Of a stretch of DNA of 64,000 bases, positions 51,833 to 60,315 are shown piece after piece. Under the pieces are notes generated by a model, which saw nothing but the letters and a program-made list of their open reading frames with translations, was not told where the DNA came from and searched no databases. The position numbers and the translations under genes are program-made. Source of the stretch: Eutrophocola sp049446715 (lineage in GTDB: Bacteria > Pseudomonadota > Gammaproteobacteria > Pseudomonadales > Pseudohongiellaceae); NCBI GenBank assembly GCA_049446715.1, contig JBMTQX010000006.1, positions 1-64,000 of the forward strand. Reading direction: 5' to 3'. How positions within the stretch are numbered: the stretch's first letter is position 1; each line of letters starts with the position of its first letter.

Positions 51833-52474
51833 TTACGCCTTGCCGGGATCATTGGCGGCATCATCTGCCGTCTTGTCGTCACCTTCCGCTTCCTGGTTTT
51901 TTTCTTCCTGCGCTTCCAGATAAGGCCACAGGTACGCCATCTGCGCGATGGAGAAAAACAGCAGAATGGCCATGCTGCCAAATACCTTGAAGTCCACCCA
52001 GTAGTCATGAAAGGTGAAGGCCACAAACAGGTTGGTGCAGCCCAGAAAGAAAAACACGCCGGCCCAGGCAAAGTTCAGTCGTTGCCATTTTTCCGGTGGC
52101 AGTTCCACGATGTGCCCGAGCATGAGCTGGGTCATGTTTTCCCGGTTCAGGTACTGGCTGCCGATAAACACACAGGCAAAAATCCAGTTCACGACCGGCG
52201 CCTTCCACTTGAGGATGGCTTCATCACGGAAGATCAGCGTGAATGAGCAGAAAATCACGACGGCAGACAACAGGAAGAGGTGGGTCCTGCTGAGCTTGCG
52301 CTTGACCAGAAAGATACTGCCGTAGACCAGGATGGAGGCGGTCACCAGCACTTCGGTCGCACTGAAGATGCCGCCCAGTGTGTAATCGTAGCCCGCAATC
52401 CTGACAATGCGCTCATCCATCTTGTAGACGATGAGAAAGGCGAGAAGTGGGATGTAATCGAGAAGTTGCTTCAT
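51833..52474 (-). CDS. yciB: Inner-membrane-spanning protein YciB (septation protein A family)
   Basis: A 213-residue protein with about five to six membrane segments and the family N-terminus MKQLLDYIPLLAFLIVYK, plus KWKAPVVNWIFACVF and NLFVAFTFHDYWVDFKVFG. The family (IspZ/YciB) is linked to cell envelope synthesis and division. An acidic tail (EEKNQEAEGDDKTADDAAND) is longer than in E. coli. ATG 52474 is fixed by the family N-terminus; the upstream extension is not supported. Confidence 0.92.
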   Translation of the reverse strand: MKQLLDYIPLLAFLIVYKMDERIVRIAGYDYTLGGIFSATEVLVTASILVYGSIFLVKRKLSRTHLFLLSAVVIFCSFTLIFRDEAILKWKAPVVNWIFACVFIGSQYLNRENMTQLMLGHIVELPPEKWQRLNFAWAGVFFFLGCTNLFVAFTFHDYWVDFKVFGSMAILLFFSIAQMAYLWPYLEAQEEKNQEAEGDDKTADDAANDPGKA

Positions 52475-52623
52475 GGATACTGCCTGTGCTGACCCGGTGC
52501 CAGAGAAAAATCTGGGGGCATTATAGCTGTTTTGCAAAGATTTCGTGGCGACACCGCTCACTGTGGTAGGCTGGCGCCTTTTTCGGCAACCCACGCCCTC
52601 CAGGGCGATTAGGCACAACCCGC

Positions 52624-53244
52624 ATGACCCAGATTCTTGAGATTCATCCTGAAAACCCGCAGCTGCGCCTTATCAGGCAGGTTGTCGAGGTTCTGCGACG
52701 TGGCGGCGTGATCATCTATCCCACGGATTCCGCGTATGCTCTGGGCTGCCATATTCAGGACAAGGCTGCACTGCAACGCATCATCCGGCTGCGTAATCTG
52801 GATGACAAGCATAACTTCACACTGGTTTGCCGGGACCTGTCCGAGATTGCCACTTATGCCAAGGTCAACAACAGCGACTACAGGCTCCTGAAAGCTTTCA
52901 CGCCCGGCGCATACACGTTCATTCTGCAGGCGACATCTGAAGTGCCCCGGTTGATGCTGCACCCAAAGCGCAAAACCGTGGGTATTCGTGTTCCCGATCA
53001 CCCTGTGGTGTCAGCCCTGCTCGGGGAGCTCAATGAACCCCTGCTCAGCAGTACACTGATCCTGCCTGGTGAAACGGAGCCAATGGCCGATATTGATGCA
53101 ATCCGCGATACCCTGACCAGGCAGGTCGACCTGGTCGTAGATTCCGGGTTTTGCGGCCTGGAAGCCACCACTGTGGTCAGTCTGGTGGAGGGTGTGCCGG
53201 AAGTTTTACGGCGCGGCAAGGCCGACCCAACCCCGTTCGAATAA
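52624..53244 (+). CDS. yciO: YciO-type Sua5/YrdC family protein
   Basis: A 206-residue YrdC-like domain with GGVIIYPTDSAYALGCHI, LRNLDDKHNFTLVCRDLS, FTPGAYTFIL, and KTVGIRVPDHPV. This matches the YciO branch rather than TsaC; Sua5/YrdC proteins make threonylcarbamoyl-AMP for tRNA modification, while the role of YciO is less certain. In Pseudomonas and relatives it sits before trpS-scpA-scpB, as here. The start is at ATG 52624. Confidence 0.9.
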   Translation: MTQILEIHPENPQLRLIRQVVEVLRRGGVIIYPTDSAYALGCHIQDKAALQRIIRLRNLDDKHNFTLVCRDLSEIATYAKVNNSDYRLLKAFTPGAYTFILQATSEVPRLMLHPKRKTVGIRVPDHPVVSALLGELNEPLLSSTLILPGETEPMADIDAIRDTLTRQVDLVVDSGFCGLEATTVVSLVEGVPEVLRRGKADPTPFE

Positions 53245-53366
53245 TACACCTGTTACGGAGGCTGTTATCAGGCATTTTCCTATATCCTGAGGGCATCTGC
53301 TGGTAGCTGGTCGCGCGCAAATCCGGGTATAATCGCCCTTTGTTCAAACGTCCGACGGAGTAGTCA

Positions 53367-54581
53367 TTGAGCTCAGTCAATTCACAGCTGAGAGTGCTGT
53401 CAGGTATGCGCCCAACCGGGCGTCTTCATCTCGGACACCTGCACGGTGTCATCAAAAACTGGACCCAACTGCAAAACGAGTACGAGTGCTTTTTCTTCAT
53501 CGCGGACTGGCATGCGCTGACCACCCATTACGACGATCCGCTGGTCATTGAAAACAATGTCTGGGATATGGTGGTGGACTGGCTGGCTGCCGGCGTCAAT
53601 CCCAGCAGCGCCACTTTGTTCATCCAGTCTCGTGTGCCCGAACATGCCGAACTGCATCTGCTGCTGTCCATGATGACACCGCTGGGTTGGCTGGAGCGTG
53701 TTCCCAGTTACAAGGACATGCAGGAAAACCTGCAGGACAAGGATCTCAGCACCTATGGCTTTCTCGGTTACCCCTTGCTGCAAAGTGCCGACATTCTCAT
53801 TTACCGTGCGGGGCACGTGCCCGTGGGGGCGGACCAGGTTGCCCATGTCGAACTGACCCGTGAAGTCGCCCGCCGTTTTAACCACCTCTACGGCAGAGAG
53901 CCTGATTTTGAAGACAACGCGTTGGCAGCCATCAAGAAAATGGGCAAGAAGGCCGCCAGTCTGTACAACAACTTGCGCAAGACCTACCTGGAAACCGGCG
54001 ACCACGAAGCCTTGGAGCGTGCCCAGGCACTGCTCAAGGAGCAGCAAAATATCTCCATTGGCGATCGTGAGCGTCTGTTCGGGTACCTGGAAGGCGGCGG
54101 CAAGATGATCCTGGCCGAGCCGCAATCCCTGCTGACAAAGGCTGCCAAAATGCCGGGCCTGGACGGCCGCAAGATGTCCAAGTCCTACGACAACATCATT
54201 TCCCTGAGGGATGAGAACGATGTCATCCAGCAGAAGGTCAAGACGATGCCGACAGACCCGGCGCGCGTCAGGTTGTCAGATCCCGGTGACCCCGAAAAAT
54301 GCCCGGTGTGGGAATTTCACCAGATCTATTCCGATGAGAAGACCTGCGAATGGGTACAGGCAGGATGTCGCAGCGCTGGTATCGGCTGCCTGGAATGCAA
54401 GAAGCCCGTGATTGATGCCATCGTGGACGAAATTGGCCCCATTCGCGCCAGGGCAGAGCAACTGGAAGACAACATGGGCATGGTGAAGTCGGTGATCACG
54501 GACGGTTCGGAAAAGGCTCGTGATGCTGCCCGCGAGACCATGACCGATGTGCGCCAGGCGATGGGCCTGAATTACCGATGA
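53367..54581 (+). CDS. trpS: Tryptophanyl-tRNA synthetase
   Basis: Class I aminoacyl-tRNA synthetase of 404 residues. The HIGH-like motif is HLGHLHG, the dimer and amino acid region GYPLLQSADIL, and the KMSKS motif GRKMSKSYDN. An extra segment (about residues 175-235) before KMSKS makes it longer than E. coli TrpS, as in Pseudomonas. The start is TTG 53367, supported by GACGGAG nine bases upstream and by the next family residues (LRVLSGMRPTGRLH). TATAAT at 53328-53333 may be its -10 box. scpA overlaps its stop by four bases. Confidence 0.94.
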   Translation: MSSVNSQLRVLSGMRPTGRLHLGHLHGVIKNWTQLQNEYECFFFIADWHALTTHYDDPLVIENNVWDMVVDWLAAGVNPSSATLFIQSRVPEHAELHLLLSMMTPLGWLERVPSYKDMQENLQDKDLSTYGFLGYPLLQSADILIYRAGHVPVGADQVAHVELTREVARRFNHLYGREPDFEDNALAAIKKMGKKAASLYNNLRKTYLETGDHEALERAQALLKEQQNISIGDRERLFGYLEGGGKMILAEPQSLLTKAAKMPGLDGRKMSKSYDNIISLRDENDVIQQKVKTMPTDPARVRLSDPGDPEKCPVWEFHQIYSDEKTCEWVQAGCRSAGIGCLECKKPVIDAIVDEIGPIRARAEQLEDNMGMVKSVITDGSEKARDAARETMTDVRQAMGLNYR

Positions 54582-55639
54582 ACAACGAACACGACAATTC
54601 TGCCCAGGACGCCCCGGAGCAGCAGGAAAGCGCCGGAAACATTAGCCCTGTACACAATAGCGCTGAACGCAGTATGGACGCTGATAACACTGTTGCCGAG
54701 CAGCAGGCGACAGGGCCTCAGGATGATGAAACCGCAGCAACTGTGGCAGGTCCCGAAGGGGCAACCGAAGAGACGCAAAACCTGACGCCGGAGCAGGTTG
54801 CAGCCATTGGTGAACGGGTAAGCCTGCTGGTGGAAGCGCGCAAGCAGCATGAAAGCCGCCAGACAGAAATGCCCTTTGCGTTTGTGGCGGGCCAGGCCGT
54901 TACTGATCTGCCCAAGGACCTCTACATTCCACCCGATGCCCTGGAAGTTTTCCTGGAGGCATTTGAAGGCCCGCTGGATCTGCTGCTCTATCTGATCAAG
55001 CGCCAGAATATCGACATTCTCGAAATCAATGTCTCAGACATAACCGACCAATACATTGCTTATGTGGAACTGATGGAGGCTGCCCAGTTCGAACTGGCAG
55101 CGGAATACCTGGTCATGGCCGCCATGCTGGCAGAAATCAAATCCCGTATTCTGCTGCCGCGCACCAGCGAAGAGGATGACGAGGAAGAGGATCCGCGAGC
55201 CATGCTGATCCGCCGTCTGCAGGAATACGAGCGGTTCCGGGAAGCCGCCGAACAACTTGATGAGTACCCGCGATTGGAGCGTGATATCCATCTTGCCAGC
55301 GCCGAAGCCCCAAAGATGGAGCGCGAGGTACCGTTGCCGGATGTGGACCTGAAGGAAATCCTACAGGCCTTCGCCACCGTCCTGCGACGCTCTGATCTTT
55401 TTGAGCATCACCATGTCCAGCGTGACAGTCTGTCCACGCGCGAGAAGATGTCCCAGATTCTGTTATCGATCTCGGATACTCAGTTCACGCCAATGATGGC
55501 CCTGTTGCGCAAGGAAGAGGGGCGTTCAGGTGTGGTGGTGACCTTCATGGCCATCATGGAGCTGATCAAGGAATCCCTGATCGATATTTCCCAAAGCGAA
55601 CCCTTCGGCACGATCCATATCAAGGCACGGACCACATGA
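54578..55639 (+). CDS. scpA: Segregation and condensation protein A
   Basis: Kleisin subunit of the SMC-ScpAB chromosome condensation complex. The 353-residue protein has about 120 residues of acidic, Gln/Ala-rich, probably disordered N-terminus before the kleisin core, which begins FEGPLDLLLYLIKRQNIDILEI. The C-terminal winged-helix part is present (VVVTFMAIMELIKESLI). No smc gene is in the window. Overlaps trpS and scpB by four bases each. Confidence 0.94.
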   Translation: MNNEHDNSAQDAPEQQESAGNISPVHNSAERSMDADNTVAEQQATGPQDDETAATVAGPEGATEETQNLTPEQVAAIGERVSLLVEARKQHESRQTEMPFAFVAGQAVTDLPKDLYIPPDALEVFLEAFEGPLDLLLYLIKRQNIDILEINVSDITDQYIAYVELMEAAQFELAAEYLVMAAMLAEIKSRILLPRTSEEDDEEEDPRAMLIRRLQEYERFREAAEQLDEYPRLERDIHLASAEAPKMEREVPLPDVDLKEILQAFATVLRRSDLFEHHHVQRDSLSTREKMSQILLSISDTQFTPMMALLRKEEGRSGVVVTFMAIMELIKESLIDISQSEPFGTIHIKARTT

Positions 55640-56730
55640 GCGAAGACATTACTGAAGAAAGTTCCAACGACAACACCGCTGACAGTGTCCAGGCAAGCAC
55701 TGCTAACGATACAGGTGACAATGCGGAAGACAAGGCCGCTGAAAGCCGGGTCGCCTCGGCCGCTGAAAACGCTGAAAATACTGAGGAGGCGACAGAGGGC
55801 AGTGCTGATGTCGTGGTGAATCCCGACACCAAGCAGATCATCGAAGGTCTCTTGCTGGCCGCCGGCAAGCCACTGCCGCTGAACAAGATTGCTGAAGTGT
55901 TTGATGACCGGGAGCGTCCGGAGCCGGATGTGCTGCGGGCCGCCCTGAAAGAGATAGAAGCCGATTGTGAAAATCGCGGCTTTGAATTGAAGCAGGTCTC
56001 CTCCGGTTACCGTTTCCAGGTCAAGCAGAGATACGGCGAATGGGTGGGCAAGCTCTGGGAAGAAAAACCCCAGCGGTATTCGCGGGCCCTGCTGGAAACC
56101 ATTTCCATCATTGCGTATCGCCAGCCGATAACCCGCGGTGAAATCGAAAAAATCCGCGGTGTCGCTGTCAGCACCAATATCATCCGGACACTCATGGAGC
56201 GTGATTGGGTCAGGGTTGTTGGCCATCGGGATGTCCCAGGCCGTCCCGCCATGTACGCGACCAGCAAGGAATTCCTGGACTATTTCAACCTGCGCAGCCT
56301 GGAAGAATTGCCGACACTGGCCGAAGTGAAGGAACTCGACGATCTCGAGCCTGAACTGCAGCTTGAGGATGATGCTCCCGAAAGTCGTATCCTGGACTTC
56401 CCCAGTGCCGAGGACATGGAAGCCGAATTCGATGTGCTGGATGAGGAAGAGGAGCGCGCTGCCGCCATCGGTACCCGTCCGATTGAGGAAATCCTCGGTA
56501 TTCAGGAAGAGCCTGAAGAAGAAAACTGGGACGATGACTTTGATGACGATGAAGGATCTGCTGTTGCTAGTGCAGAAACGGCAGAGCAGGCAGGGGAAGA
56601 GACAGCACAAGCCGAAACGGCCGAACCGAGGTCTGCTCCTGCAGAACGACAAGACAGCATAGACGGCGATGAGGCACAAGACCCTCAAGCGGCAGACACC
56701 GACGAGGAACAACAACGCCCGCCGGAGTAA
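55636..56730 (+). CDS. scpB: Segregation and condensation protein B
   Basis: Winged-helix partner of ScpA. The 364-residue protein has an acidic N-terminus (about 55 residues), the two winged-helix domains (IEGLLLAAGKPLPLNKIAEVF; SRALLETISIIAYRQPITRGEIE; GVAVSTNIIRTLMERDWVRVVGHRDVPGRP), and an unusually long acidic C-terminal tail of about 130 residues rich in Glu and Asp. Core ScpB is about 190 residues, so the low-complexity ends nearly double it. It is followed by rluB after 32 bases. Confidence 0.93.
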   Translation: MSEDITEESSNDNTADSVQASTANDTGDNAEDKAAESRVASAAENAENTEEATEGSADVVVNPDTKQIIEGLLLAAGKPLPLNKIAEVFDDRERPEPDVLRAALKEIEADCENRGFELKQVSSGYRFQVKQRYGEWVGKLWEEKPQRYSRALLETISIIAYRQPITRGEIEKIRGVAVSTNIIRTLMERDWVRVVGHRDVPGRPAMYATSKEFLDYFNLRSLEELPTLAEVKELDDLEPELQLEDDAPESRILDFPSAEDMEAEFDVLDEEEERAAAIGTRPIEEILGIQEEPEEENWDDDFDDDEGSAVASAETAEQAGEETAQAETAEPRSAPAERQDSIDGDEAQDPQAADTDEEQQRPPE

Positions 56731-56762
56731 GTCATCCTGCGGACATTTCGTGAGAAATCGAC

Positions 56763-57629
56763 GTGGACGAAAAATTACAGAAAGTGCTTGCCCGGGCCGG
56801 CTATGGCTCGCGCCGGGAAATGGAAGCCTGGATCAGTGCCGAACGCGTTACCGTGAATGGCAAGCCTGCCAAACTGGGTGACCGTGTCAGTGCCGAAGAT
56901 GCCATCGTGGTGGACGGCAAGAAATTGTCTGCCCAGACCTCCAGTGAAGTCCCGCAACGGGTGCTGCTTTACAATAAGCCATTAGGGGAAGTCTGTAGCC
57001 GTAACGACCCCGAGCATCGCAAAACCGTGTTTGACCATCTGCCCGAGGTTCAGCACGCCCGCTGGGTGGCTATCGGGCGTCTCGACCTAAACACCAGTGG
57101 TCTGCTCCTGTTCACGACTGACGGCGAACTGGCCAATCGGCTGATGCACCCCTCGTTCCAGATAGAGCGCGAATATGCCGTCCGTGTGCTGGGAGAGGTC
57201 ACCCCGGAAATGGTGCAGGCCATGCACAAGGGCGTGATGCTTGAGGACGGTCTCGCCCGCTTCACGGACATCCAGTACTTTGCCGGTGAAGGTGCCAATC
57301 ACTGGTATCACGTGGTACTGATGGAAGGGCGCAACCGGGAAGTGCGGCGCCTCTGGGAATCCCAGGGGGTGAAAGTCAGCCGTCTCAAGCGGGTTCGCTA
57401 CGGCAATATTTTCATTCCCAGCGAGGTCAAGGTAGGCCGCTTTTGTGAACTGGGCGGCAAGGAACTGCGCAGTCTCTACCAGATGGCAGGCCTGGAGTAC
57501 CGTCCAGCGAAGAAGACGCTGCTGCGCCGAAAAACCGGTGGTGGCAAGCATGTCGGCAGAGGTTTTGGTAAACCGGCGCGGCCCAGGACCGACCGCAAGG
57601 CAGCACCGCGCAAACCCCGGAGATCATGA
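56763..57629 (+). CDS. rluB: 23S rRNA pseudouridine synthase RluB
   Basis: A 288-residue pseudouridine synthase that in E. coli modifies U2605 of 23S rRNA. An S4 RNA-binding domain (KVLARAGYGSRREMEAWI) is followed by the catalytic domain with GRLDLNTSGLLLFT (catalytic Asp), REYAVRVLG and EGRNREVRRLWESQG, and a basic tail. GTG start at 56763. It overlaps the GNAT gene by four bases. Confidence 0.94.
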   Translation: MDEKLQKVLARAGYGSRREMEAWISAERVTVNGKPAKLGDRVSAEDAIVVDGKKLSAQTSSEVPQRVLLYNKPLGEVCSRNDPEHRKTVFDHLPEVQHARWVAIGRLDLNTSGLLLFTTDGELANRLMHPSFQIEREYAVRVLGEVTPEMVQAMHKGVMLEDGLARFTDIQYFAGEGANHWYHVVLMEGRNREVRRLWESQGVKVSRLKRVRYGNIFIPSEVKVGRFCELGGKELRSLYQMAGLEYRPAKKTLLRRKTGGGKHVGRGFGKPARPRTDRKAAPRKPRRS

Positions 57630-58062
57630 GCGCCCTGGAGATGTCGACAGACCGTGAACGGCTGGATATTGGCATGATCACGGACTTTCTCAGTGACAGT
57701 GACAGTGACTGGGCCAGGGGCCGGGACAAAGGACTGGTCGAAACGAGTATCCGCCACTCGCTCTGCTTTGGCGCATACCTCGCTAATCACCAGGTGGGAT
57801 TTGCCCGGGTCATTACCGATTATGCTGTTTTTGGCTCTATGGCCGAGGTCTTCAATCTGGCGCCATACCAGAGGCGGGGCTATGCCAGGAAACTGTTACG
57901 GGCCATTGTCGATCACCCGAAACTGTGCAGGCCCTGCGCCTGGTCATGCTGGCCACCAGGGATGCCCATGGTCTGTATGAGCAGTTTGGCTTTGAATTGC
58001 TGCCCGGTTCCGATTGGGTCATGACCTTGTTTGCCGTCAGGGACGGGTATGAAGACTTCTAG
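57626..58062 (+). pseudogene. GNAT acetyltransferase, frameshifted
   Basis: The first frame starts at ATG 57626 and gives a GNAT N-terminal half (SDWARGRDK, LCFGAYLANHQVGFARVITDYAVFG, LAPYQRRGYARKLLRAIVDHPKL). At CTGTGCAG (57923-57930) the frame breaks. Dropping TG restores QALRLVMLATRDAHGLYEQFGFELLPGS and an end at TAG 58060-58062. The acetyl-CoA loop QRRGYA survives, but the broken frame replaces the last helix and strand. Either a two-base duplication or a sequence error. Substrate unknown. Confidence 0.85.
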
Positions 58063-58099
58063 CGCTAAGCCGCCATGCAGCACAAACCTGGACGCTTGA

Positions 58100-58843
58100 T
58101 CAGTCCTGTGCCGATAACTGTCTGCCGTTCTCGTGCGCACCGTCCTTGCCCAGCAAATAAAGATAGATCGGCACCAGGTCATCTGGTTGGGGCAGGGTAG
58201 CCGGGTCTTCGGCAGGAAACGCCGCTTTGCGCAGGGCGGTGGCACAAGGCCCGGGATTGACGGTATTGACCCGGATTGCGGTCGTATTTTCCCATTCCAG
58301 GAACAGCGACTGCGCCAGGGCTTCCAGGCCATGTTTGGCGGCGGTATAGGCGCTGCTGTAGGCAAAAGCCTCGCGACCGGCGCTGGAGGATGAAAAAATC
58401 ACGGAGGCCGATCCTGCGGCCTGCAACAGCGGAAAACAGTATTTGGTGAGCGCGAAGGCGCCACCGAGGTTGCTTTGCAGGGTCTTTTGCCAGTGTGCCA
58501 GTGTCATCATCTGGAACGGCATCAGCGGCCCCAGGTAGCCAGCGTTATTCACCAGGCCGTCCAGGCGCCCAAAGGTTTCATCAATGCTGTTTGCCAGGGC
58601 CATGTACTGTTCATCACCGGCCGTTTCCAGATCCAGCGGGGTTATCGCTGGTTCAGCACCGCCGGCTTCCTCAATCTCGTCATAGACCTTCTCCAGGCGT
58701 TCCACATTGCGACCGAGCAAGATCAGTGTGGCACCGGCACGGGCACTGGCCAGCGCGATAGCACGGCCGATGCCGGAACCGGCGCCAGTCACCAGAATTA
58801 CCTTGTCCTGCAGCAAACCGGCAGGGGCCTTGTAGTCAAACAC
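58100..58843 (-). CDS. yciK: Short-chain dehydrogenase YciK
   Basis: A 247-residue NAD(P)-dependent SDR with TGAGSGIGRA, NNAGYLG and the catalytic YTAAK. FSSSSAGREAFAYSSAYTAAKHG is the stretch around it, given here only by its key residues Ser, Tyr and Lys. Similar to YciK of E. coli and the Pseudomonas protein next to mupP. Its physiological substrate is not established. Last gene of the minus-strand group mtaD-ubiG-mupP-yciK. Confidence 0.92.
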   Translation of the reverse strand: MFDYKAPAGLLQDKVILVTGAGSGIGRAIALASARAGATLILLGRNVERLEKVYDEIEEAGGAEPAITPLDLETAGDEQYMALANSIDETFGRLDGLVNNAGYLGPLMPFQMMTLAHWQKTLQSNLGGAFALTKYCFPLLQAAGSASVIFSSSSAGREAFAYSSAYTAAKHGLEALAQSLFLEWENTTAIRVNTVNPGPCATALRKAAFPAEDPATLPQPDDLVPIYLYLLGKDGAHENGRQLSAQD

Positions 58844-58854
58844 GGGATGTCTCC

Positions 58855-59511
58855 TTAACTGCCTATCAGGGCAAGAATTTCTGCCGGTGTGCTGATCACA
58901 TGGTCAGCCCGCCAGGTGTCGATGGGATGCTCTTCGGGGATATAACCCCAGCGGACGCCGACACTCCGGGTACCGGCGGCAGCAGAAGCTTGCACATCCT
59001 TGGGGTGATCCCCGACATAGAGTGTGTCAGCCGGGGCGCAACGCAATGTCTGACAAGCCATGAGGATACCTTCCGGGTCGGGCTTGCGCTCTTTCACATG
59101 GTCGGCGCAGATCACGACCTGGCTCGCCTGCAGGGCCTGAAACTTTTCAATGAGGGGCATGGTGAAGCGGCTGGGCTTGTTGGTCACAATGCCCCAGGGC
59201 GTATCCTGCCTGTTGAAGGTATCCAGCAAGGGCTCAATACCGGGAAACAGTTCAGCATCAGACCGGGGAATGCAGTCGTCATAGCGCTCCAGCAGTTCGT
59301 CAAGCAGAGCAGGAAGGCGGGGGTCGTTGTCATCGATACCAAAACCCAGCATGACCATGGCGCGGGCGCCGCTGCTGACCGTGTTGCGCATCTGTTCGGT
59401 TGTGACAGCCGGCTTGCCGTACGCCGCCAGTTGGGCGTTCAGAATCCGGGTGAAGTCACGCTCCGAGTCCAGCAGCGTGCCATCCAGGTCAAACAATACG
59501 GTGGTGGTCAA
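58855..59511 (-). CDS. mupP: N-acetylmuramic acid 6-phosphate phosphatase MupP
   Basis: A 218-residue HAD phosphatase: DLDGTL with catalytic Asp8 and Asp10, VTNKPSRF, KERKPDPEG and VGDHPKDVQAS. It resembles Gph, but its position between ubiG and yciK matches MupP of Pseudomonas, which works in cell-wall recycling. The assignment over phosphoglycolate phosphatase rests on that context. It lies 20 bases after ubiG. Confidence 0.86.
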   Translation of the reverse strand: MTTTVLFDLDGTLLDSERDFTRILNAQLAAYGKPAVTTEQMRNTVSSGARAMVMLGFGIDDNDPRLPALLDELLERYDDCIPRSDAELFPGIEPLLDTFNRQDTPWGIVTNKPSRFTMPLIEKFQALQASQVVICADHVKERKPDPEGILMACQTLRCAPADTLYVGDHPKDVQASAAAGTRSVGVRWGYIPEEHPIDTWRADHVISTPAEILALIGS

Positions 59512-59531
59512 AATAGCTTCCGTCGGCCAGG

Positions 59532-60257
59532 TCAGGTACGGGTCATGTGCATCAGGTAGTTGATGTCGACATCTTCACCCAGACGGTATTTGCGTGTCAG
59601 CGGGTTATAGGTCATGCCGGTGAGATCCTGCAGCGCCAGTCCCGTCTGGCGCGCCATGGCAGAGAGTTCTGATGGCCGGATGAATTTGGCATAGTCATGA
59701 GTGCCGCGCGGTAGCATGCGCAGGACATATTCGGCACCTATGATGGCGAAGAGGTAGGACTTGGGATTGCGATTGATGGTCGATACAAACAGGTGGCCGC
59801 CGGGTTTCAGCATGCCATAGCAGGCCTTGAGCACGGAAGCCGGATCAGGGACATGCTCCAGCATCTCCAGGCAGGTAATCACCTCAAAGGCTTCGGCATG
59901 GTTCTCGGCAAACTGCTCGGCACTGGCCTGTTGGTAGTTCACCTCAATGCCGCTTTCCAGCAGATGCAGCCTGGCAACCGCCAGCGGGGCTTCGCCCATA
60001 TCAATACCGGTCACCCTGGCTCCGCGGTGGGCCAGCGCTTCGGCCAGAATACCGCCGCCACAGCCTACATCGAGCACAGGACGCCCGGCGACATTCACGC
60101 GGGCATCGATATAGCCCATACGCAGGGGATTGATTTCATGCAGGGGTTTGAATTCGCTGTTGCGGTCCCACCAGCGATTGGCGAGCGCCTCAAACTTGGC
60201 GATTTCGGCGCGATCGATGTTGGCAGGCTTGATGTCGTCAGCTATTGAATCAGTCAC
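59532..60257 (-). CDS. ubiG: Ubiquinone biosynthesis O-methyltransferase UbiG
   Basis: SAM-dependent methyltransferase for two steps of ubiquinone synthesis. The protein has NRWWDRNSEFKPLHEINPLR, the SAM loop DVGCGGGILAE, TCLEMLEHVPDP, and LMHMTR at the end, all typical. The start is uncertain: GTG 60257 gives 241 residues beginning MTDSIADDIKPANID and fits the family length, though no clear ribosome binding site is seen. An upstream in-frame ATG (60368) would add 37 residues overlapping the neighbouring gene. Confidence 0.93.
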   Translation of the reverse strand: MTDSIADDIKPANIDRAEIAKFEALANRWWDRNSEFKPLHEINPLRMGYIDARVNVAGRPVLDVGCGGGILAEALAHRGARVTGIDMGEAPLAVARLHLLESGIEVNYQQASAEQFAENHAEAFEVITCLEMLEHVPDPASVLKACYGMLKPGGHLFVSTINRNPKSYLFAIIGAEYVLRMLPRGTHDYAKFIRPSELSAMARQTGLALQDLTGMTYNPLTRKYRLGEDVDINYLMHMTRT

Positions 60258-60315
60258 AGTGTCAGTCAGTGTGGTGTATTTATCACGGGGTCCAGGGGTT
60301 GCAGGGGGGTGCAGA

